64,000 nucleotides of DNA from Arhodomonas sp052060015 (GTDB lineage: Bacteria > Pseudomonadota > Gammaproteobacteria > Nitrococcales > Nitrococcaceae), in NCBI RefSeq assembly GCF_052060015.1, contig NZ_JBPODZ010000002.1:248001-312000 (forward strand), given 5' to 3'. The position numbers and the translations under genes were made by a program. Numbering within the stretch: position 1 is the stretch's first letter; every line of letters starts with the position of its first letter. The notes beneath the pieces were generated by a model. The model saw nothing but the letters and a program-made list of their open reading frames with translations. It had not been told where the DNA came from and did no database searches. This document shows positions 40,329-52,253 of this stretch, piece after piece.

Positions 40329-42008
40329 TCAGTCCTCGTCCTTGTTCTGCATCTGCTCCTTGAGCAGATCGCCGAGGGCCGTGGTGCCAGCGTTGGACGG
40401 CCGGCCGAAGTCCTCCACCGCGGCGCGCTCCTCCTGCTGGTCCTTGGCCCGGACCGAGAGGTTGATCATGCGGTTGCGCCGGTCCACGGCGGTGAACTTC
40501 GCCTCCACCTGATCGCCCTCACGCAGCACCTGGCGGGCATCGTCCACACGCTCGCGGTCGAGGTCGGCGGCGCGGATGTAGCCCTCCACCTCCTCGGCGA
40601 GCTTCACGGTTGCGCCCTTGGCGTCCACCTCGGTGACGGTGCCGGTGACCAGGCTGCCCTTCGGGTGCTCGGCGACCCAGCTGGACAACGGGTCCTGCTC
40701 GAGCTGCTTGATACCCAGGGAGATGCGCTCGCGTTCCGGGTCCACCGAGAGGACCACCGCTTCGACCTCGTCGCCCTTCTTATACTCGCGCACCGCCTCC
40801 TCGCCGGCCTCGTGCCAGGAGAGGTCCGAAAGGTGCACCAGGCCATCGATGCCGCCCTCGAGGCCGATGAAGATGCCGAAGTCGGTGATCGACTTGATCG
40901 CCCCGGCGACACGGTCGCCCTTGTTGTACTTGGCGGCGAACTCGTCCCAGGGGTTGGGCAGGCACTGCTTCATGCCGAGCGAGATCCGGCGGCGCTCCTC
41001 GTCGATGTCGAGGATCATCACCTCGACCTCGTCGCCGATGGCGACCACCTTGGCCGGATTGACGTTCTTGTTGGTCCAGTCCATCTCGGAAACGTGGACC
41101 AGACCCTCGACGCCCTCCTCGATCTCGACGAAGGCGCCGTAGTCGGTGATGTTGGTCACACGGCCGTTGACCCGGGCACCCTCGGGATAGCGGCCGGCGA
41201 TGTTCTCCCACGGGTCCTCGCCGAGCTGCTTGAGCCCGAGGGAGACGCGGTTGCGCTCGCGGTCGAACTTGAGGACCTTGACCTCGATCTCGTCGCCGAC
41301 GTTGACCACCTCGGAGGGGTGCTTGACGCGGCGCCAGGCCATGTCGGTGATGTGCAGCAGCCCGTCGATGCCCCCGAGGTCGACGAACGCGCCGTAGTCG
41401 GTGAGATTCTTGACGATGCCCTTGAGCTGCTGGCCCTCCTGGAGCTTCTCGAGCAACGCCTCGCGCTCGGCGCTGTACTCCTCCTCGACCACCGCCCGGC
41501 GGGAAACCACCACGTTGTTGCGGCGCTGGTCGAGCTTGATCACCTTGAACTCGAGGTCCTTGCCCTCGAGATAGGTGGTGTCGCGCACCGGGCGGATGTC
41601 CACCAGCGAGCCCGGCAGGAAGGCGCGCACGTTGCCCAGGTCCACGGTGAAGCCGCCCTTGACCTTGCCGCTGATCTGACCGGTCACGGTCTCACTGGCC
41701 TCGTAGGCCTCCTCGAGCTTCGTCCAGACCCGGGCCCGTTTCGCCTTCTCGCGGGAGAGCCGGGTCTCGCCGAAGCCGTCCTCGACGGCGTCGAGGGCCA
41801 CCTCGACCTCATCGCCGACGTTCACCTCGATGTTGCCTTCATCGTCGATGAACTGCTCCAGCGGAATCATGGCCTCGGATTTGAGGCCGGCGTTGACGAT
41901 GACGTCATCGCCATCGATGGCAACCACGGTACCGTTAACGATGGCACCGGGGCGCATATCGGTGTTCGAAAGACTCTGTTCGAACAGTTCAGCAAAGCTT
42001 TCGCTCAT
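40329..42008 (-). CDS. rpsA: 30S ribosomal protein S1
   Basis: S1 unfolds and recruits mRNA to the small ribosomal subunit. The 559-residue product carries six S1/OB-fold repeats. The first two are diverged and bind the ribosome; the later ones contain the GSLV/GAFV...GLLH/GLVHVSEM-type cores, such as DYGAFVDLGGIDGLLH. The length agrees with the usual 557. It lies between cmk and ihfB as in E. coli. The gene is followed by a 79-bp gap and preceded by a 114-bp leader with a possible hairpin, which could serve in S1 autoregulation. Confidence 0.97.
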   Translation of the reverse strand: MSESFAELFEQSLSNTDMRPGAIVNGTVVAIDGDDVIVNAGLKSEAMIPLEQFIDDEGNIEVNVGDEVEVALDAVEDGFGETRLSREKAKRARVWTKLEEAYEASETVTGQISGKVKGGFTVDLGNVRAFLPGSLVDIRPVRDTTYLEGKDLEFKVIKLDQRRNNVVVSRRAVVEEEYSAEREALLEKLQEGQQLKGIVKNLTDYGAFVDLGGIDGLLHITDMAWRRVKHPSEVVNVGDEIEVKVLKFDRERNRVSLGLKQLGEDPWENIAGRYPEGARVNGRVTNITDYGAFVEIEEGVEGLVHVSEMDWTNKNVNPAKVVAIGDEVEVMILDIDEERRRISLGMKQCLPNPWDEFAAKYNKGDRVAGAIKSITDFGIFIGLEGGIDGLVHLSDLSWHEAGEEAVREYKKGDEVEAVVLSVDPERERISLGIKQLEQDPLSSWVAEHPKGSLVTGTVTEVDAKGATVKLAEEVEGYIRAADLDRERVDDARQVLREGDQVEAKFTAVDRRNRMINLSVRAKDQQEERAAVEDFGRPSNAGTTALGDLLKEQMQNKDED

Positions 42009-42061
42009 GGGTGAATTGATCCCAGACCGTAACCAGTCAAGTTGTTGTGCCTACATACACA

Positions 42062-42097
42062 GAAAGCGACCACCGCGGGCGCACGGGGGCCGCTTTC
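42062..42097. promoter_or_regulatory. Possible leader hairpin upstream of rpsA
   Basis: GAAAGCG (42062-42068) and CGCTTTC (42091-42097) are perfect complements around a GC-rich 22-base loop, 54 bp before the rpsA start in the cmk-rpsA gap. No T tract follows, so it is more likely a leader structure than a terminator. A role in S1 autogenous control is speculation. Confidence 0.3.
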
Positions 42098-42122
42098 ACG
42101 CCTTGTCGAGCCTCCAGGGCCG

Positions 42123-42800
42123 TCAGCCGAGCCGCCGGCGCACCTGGCTCATCACCGCCTCGACCACCTCGTCCACCGCGAGCTCCGTGGTATCGAGCTC
42201 GGCGGCATCGGCGGCCGCGACGAGGGGAGCCACCGCACGGCCCGCATCGCGACGGTCCCGTTCGGTGATCTCCTCTACAAGATCGTTCAGGCTAGCACCA
42301 AGCCCTTGGTCCATCAACTGTTTATAGCGCCTCCGGGCACGTTCTTCCACCGATGCGGTGAGAAAGATCTTCACCGGGGCATCCGGGAAGACCACCGTGC
42401 CCATATCACGGCCGTCGGCCACCAGCCCGGGGGGCCGACGGAAATCACGCTGACGCGCCAGCAAGGCCGCTCGGACGCCAGGCAGCACGGCGATCCGGGA
42501 CGCGATGGCACCACAAGCCTCGGAGCGGATCGCGGCGGTGACCTCCTCGCCATCGACGAACACCCGCGCATCGGTCTCGCCACCCTCGAAGCGGATGCGG
42601 ATCCGCCCGGCCACGTCGACGATGGCCGCCTCGTCCTCCGTAGCCACGGCGTCGCGCCCCACGGCATAGGCGAGCACGCGGTAGATCGCGCCACTGTCGA
42701 GCAGATGCCACTCCAATCGCCGGGCCACCTCCCGGGCGACGGTCCCCTTGCCGGATCCGCCGGGTCCGTCAATGGTGATCACAGGCACGGCGTCGCTCAT
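42123..42800 (-). CDS. cmk: Cytidylate kinase
   Basis: Cmk phosphorylates CMP and dCMP. The 225-residue protein has the P-loop DGPGGSGKGT (11-20), LDSGAIYR near 35-42, DGRDMGTVVFPDAPVKIFLTA (about 131-151) and the lid RARRRYKQL. All match the family, as does the length. It lies 13 bp after aroA and before rpsA, the conserved order. Confidence 0.97.
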   Translation of the reverse strand: MSDAVPVITIDGPGGSGKGTVAREVARRLEWHLLDSGAIYRVLAYAVGRDAVATEDEAAIVDVAGRIRIRFEGGETDARVFVDGEEVTAAIRSEACGAIASRIAVLPGVRAALLARQRDFRRPPGLVADGRDMGTVVFPDAPVKIFLTASVEERARRRYKQLMDQGLGASLNDLVEEITERDRRDAGRAVAPLVAAADAAELDTTELAVDEVVEAVMSQVRRRLG

Positions 42801-42813
42801 GCGCCCTCCACCG

Positions 42814-44145
42814 TCATTCGTCGATCTCCTTCAGGGACAGACCCAGTCGCCGCGCCTCGTCCGCGAAGCTCGGGTAGGAGGTGGCGACGTTGGCGCAATC
42901 CTCGACGCCGATCGCGCCGTCGCTGATCAGAGACGCGATGACGAAGGCCATGGCCACGCGATGATCGCCGCGGGCATGCACCCGGCCCCCATGCAGCCGC
43001 CGCCCGCCATGGATGCGCATACCATCGGCCAGCGGCTCCGCGTGCGCGCCCAATGCGCTCAATCCCTCCGCCATCACCGCGATGCGGTCGCTCTCCTTGA
43101 CCCGGAGCTCCTCGGCGCCGGTGATCACGGTCTCGCCCTGCGCGGCGACGGCGGCGATGAAGAGCACCGGGAACTCGTCGATGGCAAGGGGTACCAGCTC
43201 CGGGGGGACCGCGATGCCCTGCAGCGGTGCGCTGCGCACCCGCAGATCGGCCACCGGCTCGCCGCCGACCACGGCCTCATTGCCGACCTCGATATCCGCA
43301 CCCATCAGGCGCAGGATCTCGATCACCCCGGTCCGGGTGGGGTTCATGCCCACGTGGGTCAGGGTGACGTCGGCATCCGCCGCGATACTCGCGCCCACCA
43401 GGAAAAACGCCGCCGAGGAGATGTCCGCGGGCACGGAAACGGGGGTGGCAACGAGTCGTGCCCCACCTCGCAGGGCGACGGTGGAACCAGCGCGCTCCAC
43501 AGGATAACCGAACCCGGCGAGCATCCGCTCGGTGTGGTCGCGGCAGGGGGCGGGCTCAGTAACCCGGGTCTCCCCTTCCGCATAAAGGCCGGCGAGCAGT
43601 AGCGCCGACTTGATCTGGGCGCTGGCCACCGGGAGCGCATAATCGATGCCCCGCAGCCGCTGGCCACCAAGGATATGCAGCGGCGCGGTGCCCGCTGCCG
43701 TCGCCTCAATCACCGCCCCCATGAGCGCCAGCGGCTCGGTGACCCGGCGCATGGGCCGGCGATTGAGGGAGGCATCCCCGGTTAGCACAGTATCGAAGCC
43801 CTGCCCCACCAGTACCCCGCAGAGCAGGCGCATGGCCGTGCCGGAGTTGCCCATGTCCAGCGCCCCGTCCGGCGCCTGCAGGCCGTGGAGACCGGCGCCG
43901 TGGAGGGTGAGCGCACCGCCGACGGGGCCCTCGGCGCGGAGCCCCATGGCGCGGAAGGCGGCCAGCGTGGCGAGCACGTCCTCGCCCTCGAGCAGGCCAT
44001 CGATCTCCGTGACCCCCTCGGCGAGGGCGCCGAACATCACCGCCCGGTGGGAGATGGACTTATCCCCGGGCACCCGCAAGGCCCCGCGCAACCGCTCCGC
44101 ACCCGCCGCGTGAAACGTCAGCGCCCGGCTACTTCTCGAAGACAT
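42814..44145 (-). CDS. aroA: 3-phosphoshikimate 1-carboxyvinyltransferase (EPSP synthase)
   Basis: AroA joins shikimate 3-phosphate and PEP in the shikimate pathway. The 443-residue protein has VPGDKSISHRAVMFGAL (47-63 in the longest frame), DMGNSGTAMRLLCG, NRRPMRRV, SAQIKSALLLAGL and the C-terminal RVKESDRIAVMAEGL block. The start at ATG 44145 overlaps the end of tyrA by 17 bases. The pheA-hisC-tyrA-aroA-cmk order shows one aromatic amino acid operon. The residues around NSGT look like the class I, glyphosate-sensitive form. Confidence 0.97.
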   Translation of the reverse strand: MSSRSSRALTFHAAGAERLRGALRVPGDKSISHRAVMFGALAEGVTEIDGLLEGEDVLATLAAFRAMGLRAEGPVGGALTLHGAGLHGLQAPDGALDMGNSGTAMRLLCGVLVGQGFDTVLTGDASLNRRPMRRVTEPLALMGAVIEATAAGTAPLHILGGQRLRGIDYALPVASAQIKSALLLAGLYAEGETRVTEPAPCRDHTERMLAGFGYPVERAGSTVALRGGARLVATPVSVPADISSAAFFLVGASIAADADVTLTHVGMNPTRTGVIEILRLMGADIEVGNEAVVGGEPVADLRVRSAPLQGIAVPPELVPLAIDEFPVLFIAAVAAQGETVITGAEELRVKESDRIAVMAEGLSALGAHAEPLADGMRIHGGRRLHGGRVHARGDHRVAMAFVIASLISDGAIGVEDCANVATSYPSFADEARRLGLSLKEIDE

Positions 44146-45004
44146 ACCGATACTCGTCCCGTGTCGCCTTGGCCCGGGCGAACACCTCGGCGAGACCCTC
44201 ACCGTCACCCTCGCGCACCCGTCGCGTCAGCGCCTCCAGGTCCTCGCGGTAATGCGCCAGGGTCTCCAGCAGCGCCTCGCGGTTGGCCAGGCAGATATCG
44301 CGCCACATCACCGGATCGCTGGAGGCGATGCGGGTGAAATCCCGAAAGCCGCCGGCGGCATACTGAAAGACCTCGTGACTGGCATCCCAGCGCCCCAAGG
44401 TGTCCACCAGCCCGTAGGCCAGCAGGTGCGGCAGGTGCGAGGTGGCGGCTAGCATACGGTCGTGGTGGGCCACGTCCATCTCTATGGTCTCGGCACCGGT
44501 GGCCGCCCACATGGCCCGCACCCGCTCGAGGGCATCGGGATCGGTCTCCGCCGCCGGGGTGAGGATCACCCGACGGCCCCGAAAGAGTTCGGCGAAGCCG
44601 GCCCCGACGCCGGAACGCTCGGTGCCCGCCACCGGATGGCCGGGCACGAAACGCGGCGGCAGCTCGCCGAACACCGCACGCGCATCGGCCACCACCGAGC
44701 CCTTGACGCTGCCCACATCGGTGATCACCGCGTCTTGCGGCAGCGCCTCGGCGATGCTGTCGAGCACGCCCCGGACGGCACCCAGGGGAACGCCGATGAC
44801 GACCATGTCGGCCGCGGCTACGGCCGCGGCCGCGTCGGTGCTGCCCTCGTCCGCCACCCCGAGGGCCACCGCTTGTCGAGGGGTCGCCTCACCACGACCC
44901 ACGGCCACCACCCGCTCCACGGCACCGGCGGCACGCAGCGCCTGAGCCAGGGAGCTACCGATGAGGCCCATCCCGATGACGGTAAGCTGCCGGATCGGGG
45001 TCAT
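44129..45004 (-). CDS. tyrA: Prephenate/arogenate dehydrogenase
   Basis: TyrA oxidatively decarboxylates prephenate (or arogenate) on the tyrosine branch. The 291-residue protein has the Rossmann motif VIGMGLIGSSLA (9-20), ITDVGSVKG, PGHPVAGTERSG and the catalytic-domain AATSHLPHLLAYGL. ATG 45004 overlaps the hisC stop by four bases; frames extending into hisC are shadows. It is a monofunctional dehydrogenase, with no chorismate mutase domain. Cofactor preference (NAD or NADP) is not obvious. Confidence 0.95.
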   Translation of the reverse strand: MTPIRQLTVIGMGLIGSSLAQALRAAGAVERVVAVGRGEATPRQAVALGVADEGSTDAAAAVAAADMVVIGVPLGAVRGVLDSIAEALPQDAVITDVGSVKGSVVADARAVFGELPPRFVPGHPVAGTERSGVGAGFAELFRGRRVILTPAAETDPDALERVRAMWAATGAETIEMDVAHHDRMLAATSHLPHLLAYGLVDTLGRWDASHEVFQYAAGGFRDFTRIASSDPVMWRDICLANREALLETLAHYREDLEALTRRVREGDGEGLAEVFARAKATRDEYRYVFEK

Positions 45005-46158
45005 GCGGTGCGCTCGATCAGGCCGTCGCTGCGGGCCGCCTCCAGGGCCGCCAGGAAGCGCTCGTTCTCCGCCGCCGTGCCCACGGTGACCCGCAGGAAG
45101 CGCGGCAGGCCGTAGCCGCCGACCGGCCGCACGATCACCCCGGCGCGGAGCAGGGCCTCGTTGACGGCATCGCTGCGCTGGCCCACCTCCACGCACAGGA
45201 AGTTGCCGGCGCTGGGCAGCACCCGCAGGCCCAGGGCGGCGAGGCGTTCCGCCAGATGGGCGCGTTGCTCCCGGTTCAACGCCACCGAACGGCGCACATG
45301 GTCGGTATCCGCCAGCGCCGCCACCGCCGCCGCCTGGGCGGCGGCGTTGACGTTGAATGGATGCCGCGCACGGTTGAGCAGGTCCGCGATCTCCGGGCAG
45401 GACAGGGCATAACCCACCCGCAGCCCCGCGAGCCCGTGAATCTTGGAAAAGGTCCGCGTGATCACGAGGTTCGGGAACCGCTCCAGCCAGCGCGTGCCGT
45501 CCAGATAGCCCGGACAGTCCAGCGCGTAGTCCACGTAGGCCTCGTCGAGGACCACCACCACCTCCCGCGGTACCCGTTCCAGGAAGGACTCGAGGGCGTC
45601 CCCGTCCAGCCAGGTACCCGTGGGGTTATTGGGATTGGCGATGAATACCACCCGGGTGCTGCCGGTGATGGCCGCGAGCATGGCCTCCAGGTCGTGGCCG
45701 TGGGGCTGGGCATGCTCCGGGCCGTGGGCCGGTGCCACCACGGCATCCGCGCCGACGGTGCGCGTGGCGATGGGGTAGACGGCGAAGGCGTGCTCGGCGA
45801 ACACCGCCTCCCGGCCGGGCCCGAGGAAGGCCCGCGCCACCAGGTCGAGGACGTCATTGGAGCCGTTGCCGAAGGTCAGCTGCTCCGGGGCCACGCCGTG
45901 GTGGGCGGCCACCGCCGCCCGGAGGTCGTGGGCGCCACCCTCTGGGTAGCGGTGCAGGTCGGCGGCCACCCGGCCCACCGCCTCCACGGCGGCGGGGCTG
46001 GGCCCGAGCGGGTTCTCGTTGGAGGCAAGCTTGACGATGTCGGTGACACCGTACTCCCGGGCCAGCTCCGCCTCCGGCTTGCCCGGTTGATAGGGCTGGA
46101 GGTCGCGCACGCCCGGGACCGCCAGGTCGCGGAAGGGGATGGGGGAATCCATGGTCAT
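45001..46158 (-). CDS. hisC: Histidinol-phosphate/aromatic aminotransferase
   Basis: This is a 385-residue class I/II PLP aminotransferase of the HisC family. It has LASNENPLGPSPAAVEAV near 41-58, NGSNDVLDL, NPNNPTGT, DEAYVDYA and the PLP lysine in TRTFSKIHGLAGLRVGYAL. Lying between pheA and tyrA and away from other his genes, it is likely the HisC2-type enzyme serving phenylalanine/tyrosine synthesis, and may also serve histidine synthesis. ATG 46158 (MTMDSPIPF) has GGGCGG upstream; ATG 46152 is an alternative. Confidence 0.94.
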   Translation of the reverse strand: MTMDSPIPFRDLAVPGVRDLQPYQPGKPEAELAREYGVTDIVKLASNENPLGPSPAAVEAVGRVAADLHRYPEGGAHDLRAAVAAHHGVAPEQLTFGNGSNDVLDLVARAFLGPGREAVFAEHAFAVYPIATRTVGADAVVAPAHGPEHAQPHGHDLEAMLAAITGSTRVVFIANPNNPTGTWLDGDALESFLERVPREVVVVLDEAYVDYALDCPGYLDGTRWLERFPNLVITRTFSKIHGLAGLRVGYALSCPEIADLLNRARHPFNVNAAAQAAAVAALADTDHVRRSVALNREQRAHLAERLAALGLRVLPSAGNFLCVEVGQRSDAVNEALLRAGVIVRPVGGYGLPRFLRVTVGTAAENERFLAALEAARSDGLIERTA

Positions 46159-46181
46159 TGTTACCGCCCGCTTGGGTGGGA

Positions 46182-47267
46182 CTAGCTGGCCCGTGGATAG
46201 GAACCGAGGACCTTCAGGAGGCTTGCCAGCTGCTCCATCTCGCCGAGGGCACGCTTGAGGGTCGGATCCTCGGCGTGGCCGAGCACGTCGATGAAGAAGA
46301 CATACTCCCACATGCCCTGCCGCGAGGGCCGCGACTCGATACGGCTCATGTTCAGCCCGTAGCGCGCCAGCGGCGCCAGCAGCCCCGCGAGACCACCCGG
46401 CTGGTTGGTGCGCGAGACCACCACGGAGGTCTTGTCATCGCCGGTGGCCGGTGGGGTGGTGTTGCCGAGCACCAGGAAGCGGGTGGTGTTCACCGCCCCG
46501 TCCTGAATATTCGGGTGCAGGACCTCCAGGCCATAGCGCTCCGCTGCCGCATCCGAGGCCACGGCCGCAGTGCCGGGCGCCGACGCCGCCAGCCGCGCCG
46601 CCTCCGCGGTGCTGGCAACCGGGATGCGCTCCGCACGCGGGAGGTGATGATCCAGCCAGGCCCGGCACTGGGCCAGGCCCTGCTGGTGGGAGTAGACCCG
46701 CTGCACCGCCTCCAGGTGGTCCTCACCACTGGCGAGGTTATGGCGTACGGGCAGCTCCACCTCGCCGACGATCTTCAGGTGCGAGGTCAGGAATCGATCC
46801 AGGGTGTGGGAGACCACCCCCTCGGTGGAGTTCTCCACCGGCACCACGCCGTAATCGGCATTGCCCGCCTCGACCTCGCGGAACACCGCGTCGATACCGT
46901 CCTGGGACAGCGCCCGCATGCCGTGGCCGAAGTGCTTGAGCGCCGCCTCCTGGGTATAGGTCCCCTCGGGCCCCAGATAGGCCACTGACAGCGGCTGCTG
47001 CAACGCCAGGCACGAGGACATAAGCTCGCGGAACAGCCGCAGCACGTCGCCATCCGGCAGGGGGCCGGGGTTAGCCTCACGCAGCCGCTTGAGGATGCTC
47101 ACCTCACGGGAGGGCCGGTAGAAGTCCCCCGGCTCGCCGGTCTCGCGCTTGATACGGGCGACCTCGCCGGCCGCCTCGGCCCGGGCATTGATCAGCCGCA
47201 GGATCTCGTCATCGATGGCGTCGATGCGCTCGCGCACCTGCCCCAGGCGGTCCGACTCGTCGCTCAT
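46182..47267 (-). CDS. pheA: Bifunctional chorismate mutase/prephenate dehydratase (P-protein)
   Basis: This is a 361-residue enzyme of the phenylalanine branch. The AroQ-type chorismate mutase (about 1-90) contains RIDAIDDEILRLINARAE. The prephenate dehydratase domain (about 95-275) starts YLGPEGTYTQEAALKHFG and has VPVENSTEGVV. The C-terminal ACT domain (about 290-361) has NQPGGLAGLLAPLARYGLNMSRIESRPSR for phenylalanine feedback. Upstream GGAGCGG supports ATG 47267. It is second in a serA-pheA-hisC-tyrA-aroA run. Confidence 0.97.
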   Translation of the reverse strand: MSDESDRLGQVRERIDAIDDEILRLINARAEAAGEVARIKRETGEPGDFYRPSREVSILKRLREANPGPLPDGDVLRLFRELMSSCLALQQPLSVAYLGPEGTYTQEAALKHFGHGMRALSQDGIDAVFREVEAGNADYGVVPVENSTEGVVSHTLDRFLTSHLKIVGEVELPVRHNLASGEDHLEAVQRVYSHQQGLAQCRAWLDHHLPRAERIPVASTAEAARLAASAPGTAAVASDAAAERYGLEVLHPNIQDGAVNTTRFLVLGNTTPPATGDDKTSVVVSRTNQPGGLAGLLAPLARYGLNMSRIESRPSRQGMWEYVFFIDVLGHAEDPTLKRALGEMEQLASLLKVLGSYPRAS

Positions 47268-47283
47268 GCTTGCCGCTCCGTCG

Positions 47284-48453
47284 CTACTCGATCACCCGCA
47301 CCGCGAGCACCCCGTCGATGCCGCGGATCCGCTCGACCACCTCGTCGGTAACCTTGCCTGCCACGTCTACCACGGTATAGGCGAGGTCCCCGCGGGACTT
47401 GTTGTACATGTCATCGATGTTGAGCCCAGCGTCGGCCAGCGCGGTGGAGATCTGCCCGAGCATGTTCGGCACATTGTTGTTCGACACCGTCAAACGGTCA
47501 CCACTGCCGTTGCGCGGCAGCACCATCTCCGGGAAATTCACCGAGTTGACGACGTTGCCGGTCTCCAGGTAATCGCGTAGCTGCTCCGCGGCCATTATCG
47601 CGCAGTTGTCCTGGGCCTCATGGGTGGAGGCGCCAATGTGGGGCAGGGTTACCACTTGGGGATGGCCCTTGAGGGCATTGCTCGGGAAATCACAGACGTA
47701 GCTGCTGAGCCGGCCTTCCCCCAAGGCGGCCACCACGGCGGCCTCGTCGACGATGCCGGCCCGGGCGAAGTTGAGCAGCACCGCGCCCTCCGGGACCTGG
47801 CGCAGGCGCTCGGCATTGACCATGCCCCGGGTGGCGTCGATCTCGGGTACATGGAGGGTGACGAAGTCCGCCTCGGCGAAGACCTCGTCGACGCTGTGCG
47901 AGCGACGCACATCGGCGGAGAGCTTCCAGGCGCTGTGCACGGTCACGTGCGGATCGTAGGCGATGACCTTCATGCCCAGTGATCGGGCGGCGTTGGCCAC
48001 CAGGACGCCGATGGCGCCGAGGCCGACCACGCCCAGGGTACGCCCCGGCAGCTCGCAGCCCACGAACTGCTTCTTGCCGGCCTCCGCCTGCCGGTTGATC
48101 TCGGCGTCGTCGCCGTCGAGCGCACGTGCGAAATCCCAGGCGGGTCCGACGTTGCGCGCCGCCATCAGCATCCCGGTGAGCACCAGCTCCTTGACCGCGT
48201 TGGCATTCGCGCCCGGCGTATTGAACACCGGGATGCCGCGGTGGCTGAGCGCCTCCACCGGTACGTTGTTCACGCCGGCGCCGGCACGGGCGACGGCCTT
48301 TAGGGTCTCCGGCAGCTCCATGCCGTGCATCTTGTGCGAGCGCAACATGATGCCATCCGGGTGCTGGATCTCCGAGGAGACCTCGTAGGCCTCCCGCGGC
48401 AGCCGGTCCAGGCCCTTAACGGAGATGTTGTCGAGGGTGAGGATCTTGTACAT
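47284..48453 (-). CDS. serA: D-3-phosphoglycerate dehydrogenase
   Basis: This is a 389-residue 2-hydroxyacid dehydrogenase starting serine synthesis. It has a Rossmann motif VVGLGAIGVLVA (about 142-153), the substrate/NAD segment LRSHKMHG (about 37-44), an Arg-Glu-His set in FARAGIVDEAAV and LPHIGASTHEAQDN, and a C-terminal ACT domain (about 318-389). It is the short form without the long intervening domain. It lies directly after serC, which catalyses the next step. Confidence 0.94.
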   Translation of the reverse strand: MYKILTLDNISVKGLDRLPREAYEVSSEIQHPDGIMLRSHKMHGMELPETLKAVARAGAGVNNVPVEALSHRGIPVFNTPGANANAVKELVLTGMLMAARNVGPAWDFARALDGDDAEINRQAEAGKKQFVGCELPGRTLGVVGLGAIGVLVANAARSLGMKVIAYDPHVTVHSAWKLSADVRRSHSVDEVFAEADFVTLHVPEIDATRGMVNAERLRQVPEGAVLLNFARAGIVDEAAVVAALGEGRLSSYVCDFPSNALKGHPQVVTLPHIGASTHEAQDNCAIMAAEQLRDYLETGNVVNSVNFPEMVLPRNGSGDRLTVSNNNVPNMLGQISTALADAGLNIDDMYNKSRGDLAYTVVDVAGKVTDEVVERIRGIDGVLAVRVIE

Positions 48454-48495
48454 AAGGCAGTTATCGGTTCCCCGTTGCTCCGGATTCGGTCAGGC

Positions 48496-49578
48496 TCAGC
48501 CGTGGCGGCGCTCGAAGTCCTGCATGAACTCGACGAGCGCATCCACGCCGGCCTCGGGCATGGCGTTGTAAATGCTCGCGCGCATGCCACCGACGCTTCG
48601 ATGGCCCTTCAGCGTGGTGAGCCCGGCCGCCTTGGCCTCGCTGAGGAAGGTCTCGTTCAGCGACTCGTCGGCGAGCACGAAGGGCACGTTCATCCACGAG
48701 CGGCAGGCCGGATCCACCGGGTTGCGGTAGAACTCGGAGTCGTCGATGGTGGCGTAGAGCTTATCCGCCTTGCGCTTGTTGATCTCGGCCATGGCCTCCA
48801 GGCCACCCTGGCGCTTGAGCCACTTGAACACCAGCCCCGCCATGTACCAGGCGAAGGTGGGCGGCGTGTTGGCCATGGAGTCGGATTCGGCCATCTTTTC
48901 GTAGTCGAACACCGCCGGGGTCTCGGCCATGGCGGAGCCGACCAGGTCCTCGCGCACGATGACCAGCGTCACCCCCGCGGGGCCGATATTCTTCTGCGCG
49001 CCGGCATAGATCAGGCCGAACTTCGAGACGTCCACCGGCCGCGAGAGCAGCGTCGAGGACATGTCCGCCACCAGGGGAACTTCCCCGATCTCCGGCACCC
49101 AGTGGAATTCGAGGCCACTGATGGTCTCGTTGGGGGTGTAATGCAGATAGGCGGCATCGCTGGAGCGCTGCCAGCCCTCGAACGCCGGGATGGTCATGGG
49201 GTCTTCGTTGCCGCCCTCGGCGACCACGTTGACCTCGCAGTACTTACGCGCCTCGGCGATGGCCTTCTTCGACCAGTTGCCGGTGTTCACATAGTCCGCC
49301 GAACCGCGCCCGCGCAGCAGGTTCATGGGGATGGCAGCGAACTGGCCGCTGGCACCACCCTGCAGGAACAGCACCTTGTAGTTGTCCGGCACCGCAAGCA
49401 ACTCGCGCAGATCCGCCTCGGCCTCGGCGGCGATGGAGACGAACTCCTTGCCGCGATGGCTCATCTCCATCACCGACATGCCCGAGCCCTGCCAGTCCAG
49501 CAGCTCTTCCCGGGCCTGTTGCAGCACCTCTTCGGGGAGCATCCCCGGACCCGCGCTGAAGTTGTACACGCGCGACAT
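48496..49578 (-). CDS. serC: Phosphoserine aminotransferase
   Basis: SerC converts 3-phosphohydroxypyruvate to phosphoserine and also acts in PLP synthesis after Epd. The 360-residue protein has MSRVYNFSAGPGMLPEEVL, SHRGKEF, the PLP-binding GGASGQF and the lysine in YAGAQKNIGPAG. GAGG lies before ATG 49578; the upstream extension to 49647 is not used. The gyrA-serC-serA-pheA order is a common gammaproteobacterial arrangement. Confidence 0.97.
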   Translation of the reverse strand: MSRVYNFSAGPGMLPEEVLQQAREELLDWQGSGMSVMEMSHRGKEFVSIAAEAEADLRELLAVPDNYKVLFLQGGASGQFAAIPMNLLRGRGSADYVNTGNWSKKAIAEARKYCEVNVVAEGGNEDPMTIPAFEGWQRSSDAAYLHYTPNETISGLEFHWVPEIGEVPLVADMSSTLLSRPVDVSKFGLIYAGAQKNIGPAGVTLVIVREDLVGSAMAETPAVFDYEKMAESDSMANTPPTFAWYMAGLVFKWLKRQGGLEAMAEINKRKADKLYATIDDSEFYRNPVDPACRSWMNVPFVLADESLNETFLSEAKAAGLTTLKGHRSVGGMRASIYNAMPEAGVDALVEFMQDFERRHG

Positions 49579-49643
49579 AAAACCTCGCTCCTGACAGCTT
49601 GCGAAAACGATCGCCGCGGCGCCGATCGGCCCGCGGCGCTGAT

Positions 49644-52178
<2,535 letters not shown>

Positions 52179-52253
52179 CGACGGCCCTCACTCGGCTAAT
52201 GGCGCGGTTTCACGGAACACAGCATTTTAACACACCGCCCATTCCCTCCGCGG

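Noticed and set aside
39837..42014. 725-codon plus-strand frame opposite rpsA
   Set aside because: It is antisense to an unmistakable rpsA. Its Leu/Val/His-rich sequence is typical of a shadow frame.
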